A DNA stretch of 64,000 nucleotides from JBBQZU01 sp038207425 (GTDB lineage Bacteria > Bacteroidota > Bacteroidia > Flavobacteriales_D > Cryomorphaceae): positions 1 to 64,000 of the forward strand of contig JBBQZU010000018.1 in the NCBI GenBank assembly GCA_038207425.1, given 5' to 3'. The position numbers and the translations under genes were made by a program. Of the stretch, positions 37,442 through 48,000 are shown piece after piece (position 1 is the stretch's first letter; the number at the start of each line of letters is the position of its first letter). The notes below the pieces were generated by a model, which ran no database searches, had not been told where the DNA came from, and saw nothing but the letters and a program-made list of their open reading frames with translations.

Positions 37442-38046
37442 ATGAACCGAACAGAGCGACTAGAACCTGATAAGACCTATCATTTATACAGGCGCGCAAA
37501 CGGATCAGAAAAGGTTTTCAAAAATAATGGCAACTACATCTTCTTTCCAAAGAGATACCGGCTTTATATATCGCCTGTGGCAGAAATGCTATGCTACTGC
37601 TCGTTGCCCAACCATTACCACTTTATGATAATTAACTTAAGGTGGTATTTCAACAAATATTGGCACCGCAGCCCGCACCTGTTAATGAGTTTGATAAAAT
37701 CGTGAAGCTTTTATCGCAGCAATCGGGTAATTTCCTTAATTCGTACGCCAAAGCGTTCAACAAGCAACAGAACAGGATAGGAAGCTTGTTCATAAGGCCG
37801 TCGCGTAGGCAATTGGTCGATAATTGGAACTATCTTCGAAATTTGGTTGTTTATATTCACAAGAATCCAATTGAATCCAGACTTGCCAATAGCCACGTCG
37901 CATGGAAATATTCTTCATATATAGAAATAGTCAGTGATGCAAGCACTTTGGTCAACCGCGATGAAGTGTTGCAACCTTTTGGTGGCCTTGACAATTTTAT
38001 GGAAATCCATAATAAGGCAGCACCTAAATTTGCTTTTCAGAAATAG
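37442..38046 (+). pseudogene. REP-associated tyrosine transposase (RAYT), frameshifted
   Basis: IS200-like HUH transposase of the REP-associated class. The N-terminal half (LEPDKTYHLYRRANGSEKVF, LPNHYHFMI with the HxH metal site) is in one frame. The C-terminal half (NSYAKAFNKQQNRIGSLFIRP with the likely catalytic tyrosine, YIHKNPIESRLA, WKYSSYIEI) is in another. The shift lies between about 37625 and 37660. Motifs are preserved, so the frameshift looks recent. It sits directly after the rnpB terminator and its last codons overlap the next gene. I found no clear REP palindromes at its ends. Confidence 0.8.
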
Positions 38047-38986
38047 CATTTATCACATCGGTTGTTTCCTGATTGTTTTTGGAATATCTATTTTTCCTCT
38101 TTCCCGGCTTCATGCCCAAAACGACATTGCAAAAGTAGTGAGCCTTGATGAGTTTGTGGTAAGCAGTGGTTGGGATAGTTCAGACATCATCAGGTTTATT
38201 GACAAAGTGCGCAACGATACCACCTTTTACAAAGCATTTCTGAATCTGAAATACTTTCCGCACGAAATTAAGGGCGCCGTAGTAGTATACAATAAAGATG
38301 AAGTAGAACGAGGCACCATGCAGCGCCGCGCCACGCAACACCTCGACCGGCAGAAAATGATGTGGGTAGAGATAACCCATGAAAAAACAAATGGCAAGAT
38401 CCGCAAAAAGAACGGTGAGTGGAAATACCTTACCGCCGAAATGTACGATGAAGTGTTTTACCCTACTGAGCCGCAAAAGGTGGGCAATAAAATTGTGAGT
38501 ATGGAGCAGGAGCTCGTTTCAGGATCAAAAATGGAAAAACACAAGGCCCAGCTCAAGCGCATGATGTTCAATCCCGGAGCCGAAATAGGCAATGTGCCAT
38601 TCATCGGTGATAAGCTCGCAATATTCGATGATCACATGGTACCATATTATGAGTACCGAATATTTAAGGTTCGGCGAGATTCTGTTGATTGCATCGCTTT
38701 TAGTTGTTTTACCAAAAAAGGTATGGAGAAACAAACCGTGATTCATGACCTCACTTCATATTTTCATCCTGATACCTACGAGGTGCTTGCCCGCGAATAC
38801 CGCCTAGCCCATAATACCATACTTTTTGATTTCGATATCAGCATGGTCATAGAGAATTTCATGCAGGAGGGATGGCTGCTGCCAAAACGGGTATCGTATG
38901 CGGGCTATTGGAATGTACCCTTGAAAAAACCTGAAATTATAAGTTTCGAACTACGGTGCTTTGAGTACGATACCACCATTAAATAA
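38030..38986 (+). CDS. Conserved exported protein of Bacteroidota (DUF1571-like)
   Basis: A protein of about 318 residues with a signal peptide ending LHAQ. It contains recognisable blocks shared with unnamed Bacteroidota proteins (AFLNLKYFPHEIKGA, HLDRQKMMWVEI, KWKYLTAEMYDEVFYP, VPFIGDKLAIFDDHMVPYYEY, REYRLAHNTILFDFDI). The family looks like a periplasmic LolA/DUF1571-type beta fold; this is a guess. The start is uncertain: TTG 38030 gives a good signal peptide, while an in-frame ATG at 37934 lies inside the transposase. The insertion may have replaced the native 5' end. Confidence 0.6.
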   Translation: MLFRNSIYHIGCFLIVFGISIFPLSRLHAQNDIAKVVSLDEFVVSSGWDSSDIIRFIDKVRNDTTFYKAFLNLKYFPHEIKGAVVVYNKDEVERGTMQRRATQHLDRQKMMWVEITHEKTNGKIRKKNGEWKYLTAEMYDEVFYPTEPQKVGNKIVSMEQELVSGSKMEKHKAQLKRMMFNPGAEIGNVPFIGDKLAIFDDHMVPYYEYRIFKVRRDSVDCIAFSCFTKKGMEKQTVIHDLTSYFHPDTYEVLAREYRLAHNTILFDFDISMVIENFMQEGWLLPKRVSYAGYWNVPLKKPEIISFELRCFEYDTTIK

Positions 38987-39091
38987 TACAATTGCAGATA
39001 GCGTTAAATTACATGAACAATTTATTTGAAAGTGTTCATTGCTTAGCCTATTGGTAATTCTATATCTTCGCCACGCCTACTAGCCACTACA

Positions 39092-40129
39092 ATGTCACAA
39101 AAAGAAGTTTACTACAAGGACTACCTTCAGCTCAACAAAATACTCAATGCCCAGGAACTTGAGAGCGCCGAACAGGGTATTGATGCGCATGATGAAATGT
39201 TGTTTATCATCACCCATCAGGCTTATGAGCTTTGGTTCAAGCAGGTGCTTTATGAACTCAACAGCATCATCGATCTGCTAAAGTTGCCTAGTGTGAACGA
39301 CAATGACCCCACACTGCAAACTGTGGTGCACCGCGCCCGCCGAATTGCCACAATTTTGCGATTACTGGTTGACCAGATCAATATCATGGAAACCATGACA
39401 TCGCTTGATTTTCTTGACTTTCGCGATTTGTTGCGCCCGGCAAGTGGTTTTCAAAGTATACAGTGGAAAGAGCTTGAAGCACGTCTCGGCTTGCGCTTTG
39501 AAGAGCGCCATGGAAAGGAGTATTACATATCGCAATTGCACAAGGAAGATGTAGCCACTGTAAAGGATGTGGAGCGTAATGTTTCACTGCTCGACCTGCT
39601 GAACGCATGGCTGGAGCGTATGCCTTATTTCGATAAATCAACTTTTTGGCCCGTAGTCGAAATCGCACATCCTGAGAAGCATCCTTTCTGGAGTGCTTAC
39701 AGGGCAGCTTACGCCAAAAGCCTTATTCAGATTGAAAGCTCAAATACTGAATTGCTTGATGGGGTGCTGTTTGGTATCGGGGGCTTCGAAAAGCGAAGGC
39801 TTTCGCCAAAGGCTGCAAGAGCTGCACTTTTTATCATGCTTTACCGCGGATTTCCGCTGCTGCACCTGCCATTTGAGTTGCTCAATACCCTTCAGGAAAT
39901 TGATGAGCTAATGGCCAATTGGCGCGCCCGGCATATGAACATGGTGCATAGAATGATCGGTTCACGCGTGGGCACCGGCAATTCAAGCGGCAGGGGCTAC
40001 CTCAAGGCAGCTTTGGATAAACACTACGTATTTGGTGAATTGGCTGAATTAAATGGATTGCTCATTGCCCGAAAAGAATTACCAGCATTGCCCGCATCGC
40101 TTGAAAAGCAACTCGGCTTCATTGGGTAG
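39092..40129 (+). CDS. kynA: Tryptophan 2,3-dioxygenase
   Basis: A 345-residue haem enzyme that opens the indole ring of tryptophan to N-formylkynurenine. Key blocks are LNAQELES, HDEMLFIITHQAYELWFKQ, IMETMTSLDFLDFRDLL, SGFQS, and NMVHRMIGSRVGTGNSSGRGYL with the proximal haem histidine. Longer than some proteobacterial forms (about 280), as is usual in Bacteroidota. Other kynurenine genes are not adjacent. ATATCTTCG about 20 nt upstream is a weak -7 box. Confidence 0.96.
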   Translation: MSQKEVYYKDYLQLNKILNAQELESAEQGIDAHDEMLFIITHQAYELWFKQVLYELNSIIDLLKLPSVNDNDPTLQTVVHRARRIATILRLLVDQINIMETMTSLDFLDFRDLLRPASGFQSIQWKELEARLGLRFEERHGKEYYISQLHKEDVATVKDVERNVSLLDLLNAWLERMPYFDKSTFWPVVEIAHPEKHPFWSAYRAAYAKSLIQIESSNTELLDGVLFGIGGFEKRRLSPKAARAALFIMLYRGFPLLHLPFELLNTLQEIDELMANWRARHMNMVHRMIGSRVGTGNSSGRGYLKAALDKHYVFGELAELNGLLIARKELPALPASLEKQLGFIG

Positions 40130-40130
40130 A

Positions 40131-40997
40131 TTAGAGCTTTTCTATTAAAAGCTCAAAATGCTGCGTTGGCAGTTTGTGGTTAACTGAGAATACTTTTATG
40201 ATCAAATCACCGGTTATCGTTGCCGACCCTTCCCAACTTTTATGCTCCATATTGATTCCATTGTTCGGAAGAATATTAAAGAACAGGTAAGGAGAAACCG
40301 ATGAAAGGCTTACCCTAAGTTTTTCACCCTTAGCAGTATTGACCACATAAATTTTCTCATTGTCTTCTTGCGATAATTCGTCTTTGATATATTCTCTTTT
40401 CCCATCTATTCGCTTATCGTAAGCATGAGAGTTTTCACGATGTTCAAGCAATTCAACCAACCTTACAACTTCGTGAACTTCTGACATATTAATAGGAGCC
40501 TGCGTATAATTTGCATTAATTCTTTCTGTATCGCTGTCATAGTTGGAGCAGGCAGCGTACGGCTTGTTTTGGGCGTAGGCTACAAGCCATGATGCCGCAA
40601 TTTTATCTGATAAGTGGTGGGTTGAGTAGGAGAGCAGGCCTTCAAGAAAGAAATAATTGTGCTCTGATTGTAAACTGTCTTTTACTGTAAGCTTGAAAAC
40701 TTCTGTATCGTTATTAAAAAATATGGAAGCTGTTATGCCGTTTTGTGCAACTTGTGCTTTGAGATGCAGGCTTTCCGGCTGGCTGTTTGCCAATTGTACA
40801 TAGTCTAAAGCATCTTTGAGCCACAAAGCCTCAGGTATAGCAGCTATTTCATTTTCTGTGCTATAATTCTTAAAATAGTTCAACTCTTCACATCCACAAA
40901 CGAATGCGAAAACAACAATTAGTGCGGCTGCACTAATTCTGCGAAAAGGTCTATTATTGGCTTTTGGTTTCAAATCGAGGACTTGCAAAGTCACCAA
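40131..40997 (-). CDS. Lipoprotein of unknown function
   Basis: About 288 residues from the TTG at 40997, with a lipobox in VVFAFVCGCEELNY. The mature part is acidic and mostly beta-rich; no family recognised. It is convergent with kynA (stop codons 1-2 nt apart) and downstream of the M23 gene on the same strand. The start is unclear because the only upstream codons are TTG/GTG. Probably anchored to the periplasmic face of a membrane. Confidence 0.5.
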   Translation of the reverse strand: MVTLQVLDLKPKANNRPFRRISAAALIVVFAFVCGCEELNYFKNYSTENEIAAIPEALWLKDALDYVQLANSQPESLHLKAQVAQNGITASIFFNNDTEVFKLTVKDSLQSEHNYFFLEGLLSYSTHHLSDKIAASWLVAYAQNKPYAACSNYDSDTERINANYTQAPINMSEVHEVVRLVELLEHRENSHAYDKRIDGKREYIKDELSQEDNEKIYVVNTAKGEKLRVSLSSVSPYLFFNILPNNGINMEHKSWEGSATITGDLIIKVFSVNHKLPTQHFELLIEKL

Positions 40998-41050
40998 ATT
41001 AACAAATTTTTGGAACTATATAACAACCCGCAATTAAATTATGTTTTGTT

Positions 41051-41755
41051 TCAGATCGTTACACCTTTGTACAATTTTCTGATCCATTGATGGCCAAAGT
41101 ATACCAATGGATTCGGGCAATTTTCAAAGTAATAATCAACATCCTTTTCATAGCACACACCCGGGTAATCGCCTTGCTTATCTTCCATATCGCGAATAAG
41201 CTGAAAGTGCAGGTGTGGAGGCCAGTCTACGTTTTCATCAGAACTTCCGATTGAACCTACGCGGCCTCCCCGGTCAATTATTTGTCCTACCTTCAAGCTA
41301 CTAAGCGATAAGCGGCTCAAATGGCCATAAAGTGAATGTATTATTTCATTGCCCAAGTAATGTGTTAAGATTACCGTCGGGCCATAATCTCCGGGCTTGT
41401 TATTATCAGCAAAGCTATGAACGATGCCTGGCAGGGGAGCCACCACTTCAGTGCCTTCGGGGAGCCAAAAGTCTAAACCAAGGTGTATATCGCGCACCCT
41501 CCCTTCGTGTTGAAAAACCATACTTCTGCTGTAAAGACTTCTTTTTTCGGCATACCCTCCAAAGGCTCCGATTGCCTTTTTGGATGCGAGATGTGAATCT
41601 ATAAAATTGGTAAGCCCTGCGAGGGTGTTTGCTACACTTACTTCCGTACGCCCTAATGAAAGATCAATGGGCACCAATTCTTCACCGGAAAACTTTATGC
41701 TGAAAGGGAGCTTCGCTTTTACTTCATATAACTCGCCGAGTACATTGAACTTCAT
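41051..41755 (-). CDS. M23 (LytM) family metallopeptidase without signal peptide
   Basis: A 234-residue protein. A short N-terminal domain (FNVLGELYEV) precedes an M23 domain with HLGLDF, YGHLSRLSL, and HLHFQLIRDM as zinc-site motifs. It ends in PNPLVYFG. The M23 part is like the one fused to class III aminotransferases in some multidomain proteins. No signal peptide or membrane helix is seen, which is odd for a peptidoglycan hydrolase. It begins 3 nt after the OmpA-like gene in a probable four-gene operon. Confidence 0.75.
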   Translation of the reverse strand: MKFNVLGELYEVKAKLPFSIKFSGEELVPIDLSLGRTEVSVANTLAGLTNFIDSHLASKKAIGAFGGYAEKRSLYSRSMVFQHEGRVRDIHLGLDFWLPEGTEVVAPLPGIVHSFADNNKPGDYGPTVILTHYLGNEIIHSLYGHLSRLSLSSLKVGQIIDRGGRVGSIGSSDENVDWPPHLHFQLIRDMEDKQGDYPGVCYEKDVDYYFENCPNPLVYFGHQWIRKLYKGVTI

Positions 41756-41758
41756 GGG

Positions 41759-43990
41759 CTATTCTATTTCCAGGGCAATATTAAGTTCTTTGCGGCCGCC
41801 CGCAATATTTCCAAACAAGGTAATAATACTGTTGTGCTTTCCTCTTTCACTATTGCTGTGGTATTTTCCCTTCAGTGTATAGTTTGCGCCGACGCTGTAT
41901 ACTTTCTGAATATTCTCTAAGGTGACAGCAATGGTGTCAAAAAGTACACTGTCAACCATCAAATCCATACTGCCGAATACGGCAAAGCTGAATTCAATAT
42001 CGCCCGTATTTTCGCGGCCCATTACTCCAAGGTCGGCTATTTCGCTCAAAAATCTGACATCCGCAAAATTGCTTTTGTCGGTGGCGCGTTGCACGGAGGT
42101 AATTTCAATTTTACGCTCGCGTGCTGCCGATATACTATAAATTGCTCCCGACCGGTCATTGGGATTGTCACTTACGAATCCTTCGGCTTTATATTCCCCG
42201 AAAGGTATTTCCACAATGCGAAGCAAGCCTCCATTGGGCGCCGAACCATCAAGATACGGGCGGAGCGCACCGCGCTCATATTCGTTCAGGTAGTTCCTGA
42301 GTGATGAAATTCTCCGCGATGTAAGCTTCACGTTATAATCGGTACGGGCCAGTGGGCTGGCAAATCCTTTTACTGTAACTTCAACTCTGCTGCCTTCATT
42401 CAGCTCACCTAAAAGGAGGGATGTAAAAAGTCCAAGATCTTCCACCCCCTTGTCAATTTCATTCACAAAGAACCGGTCCATGTCTTCTTCGGCAGCATCA
42501 CCTTCTGCATCGCTAAGTCCGCTGCGGTAATCTTCTTCATATTCTGCCAGCATCGATGTATACCTTCGGTAAGTTTCAATATAATTTTGCTTTGTGGTAG
42601 CTGCTTCGGTGCGCGGATTGGGTTCGTCATTGTGGAAGTACAACTTTACCGGAAGGTATTTATTGAGATCTTCCAGCGTAACTATTATTTTTTCCGGTTC
42701 GATTTCCTTCGCTTCATCAAAATAATACAAATCGTTGCAGCAGCCTTCATTCTCGCTTCGCTTTGATTGTTTGCGGTTTGATGTAAGGGTACCTCTCAGC
42801 CTATCCACGTTGAAGGTGTAGTACAAATCGTTGGCGGGAGTGTTGAAAGGAATCTTCAAATTTTCAGGATATCCTACATCGGTGCCGTTAAATTCAGCCT
42901 GGAATACATCGAAGCCGCCAAACCCAAAGTGCCAGTTTGATGCGAAGTAAAGCCTTTGCTGATCAGCTCTGTAAAATGGCGTGATTTCATCGCCCGGACT
43001 ATTAACCAATTCGCCCAGGTTTACCGGCTTTTCGCTTTGGCTATTGAAGTCAATACTCCACAAATCGCGACCTCCAAATCCTCCTTCACGATCTGATGAA
43101 AAAAGGAGTCTTTCCTTCCCTTCTATGTTTGCAAAAGTGGGATGCGAATACCAGGCGGAGTCGCCCACAGCAGGGAGTATCTTTGTCCAGGCATTGCCCG
43201 AATTGATATCTTGAACATATATTTCATTCCCACCCTCCTTATTTTGCCACACAATGGCTTGATAGGTTTCGGCTTCATTCAGAGCATAATTGGCCTTCGT
43301 GCCAGCCGTTCCGAAAGGGTCAAAAGGAACGGGGTTTGCAAATAAGGAATCGGCTTTCATAAGCCCTGTTTGATAGCTTTCGGCCGGGTCGGTAAGTCGA
43401 CCTTTATTGTCATAATTTCCGCGCAGGGTGGCATATATCAGGTGGCCATCTCGGGAAATGACACCGGCAAACTCACTTGCTTCTGTATTCACCAGCGGGG
43501 GCAAAGGCTTCACTGTAGTTGCAGGTTCTTCTTTGCTCCAAGTCAATGCAAGATCGCAAGCCCGCATTTCCTGAACTGCTTTGCGGTACCAGTAGCCTTC
43601 CAGCTCTGACTTATGTCTATCGCGAACACGGCGCCAAGTAGCCTTGGAGTCGGTATAATTCCCTGATTGCTTTTGCATTTCAGCAAGCATGGCACCGCCT
43701 TCGGGGTAGCTTTTGTCCATGTCGCGGCGGTATACTTTCTTATAGTAGTATGCCGCCTTCTCGTACTGATGGTTATACCGCAAGGCTTCAGCATATTTGT
43801 AGTTGTGCAGTGCCCTGCTGCTATCAGCTTTCATAGCTTCGCCATAGTAGCGGAGAGCTCCGGAGGGATCGGCGGCGTCAAGTGCTTTATCTCCGAGTGC
43901 TATCCAGTCCTGCGGTCGCTGGGCGAAAGTTGAATTTGCCGAAAGGCAAAGCTGGGCTATAAGCAGAAGGGCAGGAGTATAGCGCTTCAT
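41759..43990 (-). CDS. OmpA-family outer-membrane protein with TPR and WD40-like repeats
   Basis: A 743-residue exported protein with a signal peptide ending TFAQ. Tetratricopeptide-like helices (about 25-160) are followed by a PD40/WD40-like propeller (PVNTEASEFAG, LLFSSDREGGFGGRDLWSI, LYFASNWHFGFGGFDVF). A divergent OmpA C-terminal domain (about 520-650, VTVKGFASPLARTDYN, LTSRRISSLRNYLN) should bind peptidoglycan. It resembles the PorE-type proteins of T9SS. ATGA overlap with the SprF-like gene upstream. Confidence 0.85.
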   Translation of the reverse strand: MKRYTPALLLIAQLCLSANSTFAQRPQDWIALGDKALDAADPSGALRYYGEAMKADSSRALHNYKYAEALRYNHQYEKAAYYYKKVYRRDMDKSYPEGGAMLAEMQKQSGNYTDSKATWRRVRDRHKSELEGYWYRKAVQEMRACDLALTWSKEEPATTVKPLPPLVNTEASEFAGVISRDGHLIYATLRGNYDNKGRLTDPAESYQTGLMKADSLFANPVPFDPFGTAGTKANYALNEAETYQAIVWQNKEGGNEIYVQDINSGNAWTKILPAVGDSAWYSHPTFANIEGKERLLFSSDREGGFGGRDLWSIDFNSQSEKPVNLGELVNSPGDEITPFYRADQQRLYFASNWHFGFGGFDVFQAEFNGTDVGYPENLKIPFNTPANDLYYTFNVDRLRGTLTSNRKQSKRSENEGCCNDLYYFDEAKEIEPEKIIVTLEDLNKYLPVKLYFHNDEPNPRTEAATTKQNYIETYRRYTSMLAEYEEDYRSGLSDAEGDAAEEDMDRFFVNEIDKGVEDLGLFTSLLLGELNEGSRVEVTVKGFASPLARTDYNVKLTSRRISSLRNYLNEYERGALRPYLDGSAPNGGLLRIVEIPFGEYKAEGFVSDNPNDRSGAIYSISAARERKIEITSVQRATDKSNFADVRFLSEIADLGVMGRENTGDIEFSFAVFGSMDLMVDSVLFDTIAVTLENIQKVYSVGANYTLKGKYHSNSERGKHNSIITLFGNIAGGRKELNIALEIE

Positions 43991-45009
43991 AAGTATACCG
44001 GACAGAATTTATGCTGAAAACCCCGTGTGCGGTCAGTTCGGTTAAAAAGGTATTGAAGTGAAAATTCGAGTCCGCCTCTGTTTCGGCTCGCAGGGGTAAG
44101 CTCGCTCACATTGATATCATAGCTTGTGGCAAATCGCCATGCATCTACCTCCACACCCACCATTGCTATACCGCTATCGCTTACCCGCCCGAAGTAGCCG
44201 GCAAAAATGCTGCGATACATACCTCGCTCATCTATGAGTATGTAGCGGGCGGCTGACCCTATAATGAACTCTGTAAATGCTCCTTGTCTGTTGATCCTCA
44301 CTGCTGGCATCACATCCCAATTTTCGTGCACCACCCAACTGGAGTATGCGTAGAGCCCATGCCGCATTGGTAGGTCCACACCTACATCGTTGAAGAATGA
44401 TTGGTCGGGCCTGTTGAGATTGTGAAGGCTCCATCCTCCATGTATAGCCTTTCGCTCAGTAAAAGACCAGGTATAGCCAAGCCCAAGATTTATATTGGCA
44501 TACCAGCGGCTGTTTCGAGCAAAGCTTTCACCATTTGGAAGGTTGGGGTCATAGACCACCCCGTTGTGCTGATTGTTGAAACTCAGGTTGCCATAGTCTA
44601 GCTTTATTTGTGTAATGCCCAATTGCACGGCGCCTCGCAGCAGGTGTTTATCATTGCCGAAAGGCTTGTAGGTATAGGCGCCGCTTACCAAAAATGAAAA
44701 GGTATTAAGTTTTGAATCGCCTGCGCGGTCATTGAGCACCACCACTCCAATGGCCACATTTTCGGGAAGCTTGTCGTGGCGCGCATCAGCGCTTAGCGCA
44801 AATGTGGTAAAAGGTTGTGATACCTGTTTCCATTGTGTTTTTTGGTTGGCATTGATGCGGTATTGTGCCGGGAAGTTGCCTGTTTCGGCCGGACTGAGTA
44901 TTTGTGGGGCAAAAAACCATTGGGAGAAGTGAATATCCTGCGCTTTCAAGGCACTTGATGCAAAGGCAAGGCTTACGCCAAATAGTGCCATGATGTGCAA
45001 TCTCCTCAT
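43987..45009 (-). CDS. PorP/SprF family T9SS outer-membrane protein
   Basis: A 340-residue predicted beta barrel of the PorP/SprF family (DIHFSQWFFAPQILSPAETGNF, YRINANQKTQWKQV, HNLNRPDQSFF, SGIAMVGVEVDAWRFATSYDINVSEL). These proteins accompany large T9SS type B cargo such as SprB and attach or secrete it. It overlaps the cargo gene upstream by ATGA and the OmpA gene downstream by ATGA. Confidence 0.93.
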   Translation of the reverse strand: MRRLHIMALFGVSLAFASSALKAQDIHFSQWFFAPQILSPAETGNFPAQYRINANQKTQWKQVSQPFTTFALSADARHDKLPENVAIGVVVLNDRAGDSKLNTFSFLVSGAYTYKPFGNDKHLLRGAVQLGITQIKLDYGNLSFNNQHNGVVYDPNLPNGESFARNSRWYANINLGLGYTWSFTERKAIHGGWSLHNLNRPDQSFFNDVGVDLPMRHGLYAYSSWVVHENWDVMPAVRINRQGAFTEFIIGSAARYILIDERGMYRSIFAGYFGRVSDSGIAMVGVEVDAWRFATSYDINVSELTPASRNRGGLEFSLQYLFNRTDRTRGFQHKFCPVYL

Positions 45010-48000
45010 CTTATCAGTGTGATGTTGCCCTTGGTGAAGTAATCTTGCCCGTCACCACATCGCACTTGAAGGTGGAACACAAATACCGCCGGTTCTGACA
45101 TCTTTCCCTTGTATGTTCCATCCCATCCTCGAGCCTGCTCTGTGGTTTCAAATACCAGTTCACCCCACCGGTTGAAAATCTTGAAATCCATGCTGGTAAT
45201 GCCTCCGCCAAACACCAAAACCCGGTCGTTTTCTCCATCGCCATTGGGGGTAAAGGCATTGGGTACAAAAATATTTGGCTCGCCGCAAATGGCTTCAAAT
45301 ACCTTGATGGTGACTGATACTTTCTTTTCGCAAAAGCCTTCGGGTCTTGTGTCAATGATGGTAATTGTATAGGTAATATCTTCAAGCGGGGTGCTTGTAG
45401 CCGAAGGTGAAAATGCATTGTTGAGCCAGGTGGATGGTTCCCACTGATAAAACCAGTCCGGATTTACCGGTATGGCGCTTATCTCGCTTGAATTGCCCAA
45501 GAGTATCTGCGCGGGGTTTGCAAATGCTTCCACAATTTGATTTCCCAGGTCAGAGGTGTACACGGTAGAGCTGTTTTCTACGGTGCAGCCGTCGGGTGTA
45601 GTGCTTACAGCAGTAAAGGTTGTGGGTTCGGTTACCAAAACCGTAATAAGCGAGGTGCCTAGTCCGGTGATAATGTATTCTTCCGGGCTCCACTGATGCG
45701 TGAGTATACTTCCGGGAAAATCATTCTGTACGAATAGCACCGCGGTATCGCCTGCGCAGATATACTGGTCGGGCTTTATAGTAGTACCTATAGAAAAGAG
45801 ACTCACGGCTGCGCTGTCGAGAAGGATGCATCCATTGTTTTCAACTTGAATGTAATACCAGGTGAGAACATTCGGAGTAACTGCAATGCTGCTGTCAGTG
45901 GGCAAATTCAAAGGATTGTTCAGTTCGGGATTATCGGCCCATATGTATGATTGGGCAAGACCTCCGCTAAAAGCTGTAAGGATAATTTCGTCATTTGCAC
46001 AGGCGAGCACGTCATCTGATGTATTGAGCATGATAGGGTATACATCTACCTGCACTGTTTCTTCAAGCGTACAGCCATATTCTGAAATCGCGCTGATATT
46101 CAGTTGCAGCGGTGCATTGGCCTGAATCGTTACTGTTTGGCTACCCTGGCCGGAAATGATCAAATCAGCGGGCGCCCATTGAATATCGTTTATCTGGCTG
46201 CCACCGCCAAATATGCTGCTTACTGTTAGCTGGCCTTCTGCACAGAGAAGCGTATCGCCAATGGAAAGTTGAACGGTGGGAGGGGGTACTACCAGAATAG
46301 TTGCTGTTTTTGTGCAAAGACCATTTGTAACCTCCAGGTATAGCACTATTTGCGTACTGGCGGTGTAGCTCAGAATGCTATCGGTTGGCCCTTGCAATAT
46401 TGGATTCAAAAATTGTGCGTTGCCAGCCCAGGTATACTGTGAGGCGCTATTTCCCGTAAGGGCGGTTATTACAAAATCGGGTGAATCGCATGAGGTAAAA
46501 ATCTCCGGCACTTCCAGCATTATTTCAGTAAATACTTCTACCGTTGAAACAACGGTATCCACAAGATTGCATGAAAGCGGATCGTTCATGATTAGCTGCA
46601 CGGTATATACACCCGGAGCAGCATACAGGTGGGTAGGATTCACTTCATTTGAAGTATTGCCATCACCAAACAGCCAGGTGTACGATGGCATGCCACCAGT
46701 AAAAGTATTGCTTATGTTGCTAAAAACCACAGCGTCGGGAACGCAGACAGGCTCTGCAGTGAATGAAGCGATGGCCAGTGGCAGGTCAAAGTCAATTTTG
46801 GCCACTGCCAGATTGCAATTGCTGCTGTTGTTGGTAGAGCTCACTGCATCGGCGGGCGCTATGGGGAAATCGCTGAAACCTCCGCAACCTGCGCATACAG
46901 CCTGGTATACTTTACCGCCACGGTCGAAACGGCTCGTGCCACCATCAACGTGTTCGGGGCTCGTATTTCCACCAAAAAAGGTTGCATAAGAGATTCCACT
47001 CGCGTCGCCTTCAAGCACCATTAGATAAAAATCGCTGCCGTTGGTGGTAGGCTTTAGCGCATCAGGTGTTACCGGCAGCCCGTTGGTATTGCCTTGGGTG
47101 TTTACAGCACCACCCCAACCGGCTAAGTATATCCTGTTGCAAATATCAACGGAAAAAGCGGTGGGTGATATATTGGGCACATTTGTGCCGCTGCCGAATA
47201 CAGTACTCCACACAAGGCCCTGCATGCCGGGCTCAAACTTTGCCAGAAACATTCCGCTGTTAGGCACGGAATAAGGAGCGTTGAATATGAGGGTAGATCC
47301 TGTAGCTGTGGTCTGGCCGTAGGCATGTGGCCTTCCGGCAAGGTCATATTCTACAAAGTAAATCTGATCGTAACCCATCGATCCGTAATAGGTGCCTGAT
47401 TCGAGCAATTGCAAATTAGCGTCGAACTGCACCATAAATCCTTCAGCAGCACCGCCTACATAGTCAGGTTGAAATGCATTGACAGGCATGGTCAGATTTG
47501 CCGAAGTAGTGCCTCCGCCTGCGAGTATTTTGCCCACAGCATTTACGTCAATCGAGTAAATGGCATCGCCACCGCTGCCGCCAAAAAAGGTAGATGCCAG
47601 CAATTGCGTCATATCCGGATTCAGCTTGAAGAGTACTCCCTCCTGCGATGCGTTTTTAACGGATTGATAGGCACCGGTCGTTATCGGAAAATTCTCCGAA
47701 AAAGTGGTGCTGCCTATTAGCACATTCCCCTGTGCATCCAGATCAATTTCGCCACGTACCTCGTCGGCATAATTGAATTTGAGTGCCGCAAAGGTATTGG
47801 TGCCGTCATTGCCTGAGCCGCCCATAAATGTAGAGCCTATTAGCTCAGTGCCAGCCGCATTTAGTCGGGAAACTGCTATGTCAGAGCCATTTGGAAAGGA
47901 TATTCCAAGCCCAGCGAGTGAAAGTGCAACGCCTCCCTGAAACAAGGTTTGAAAAGCTCCTGTGGTGACCGGAAAATTTAAGGACCCAGTGGTGCTGAGA

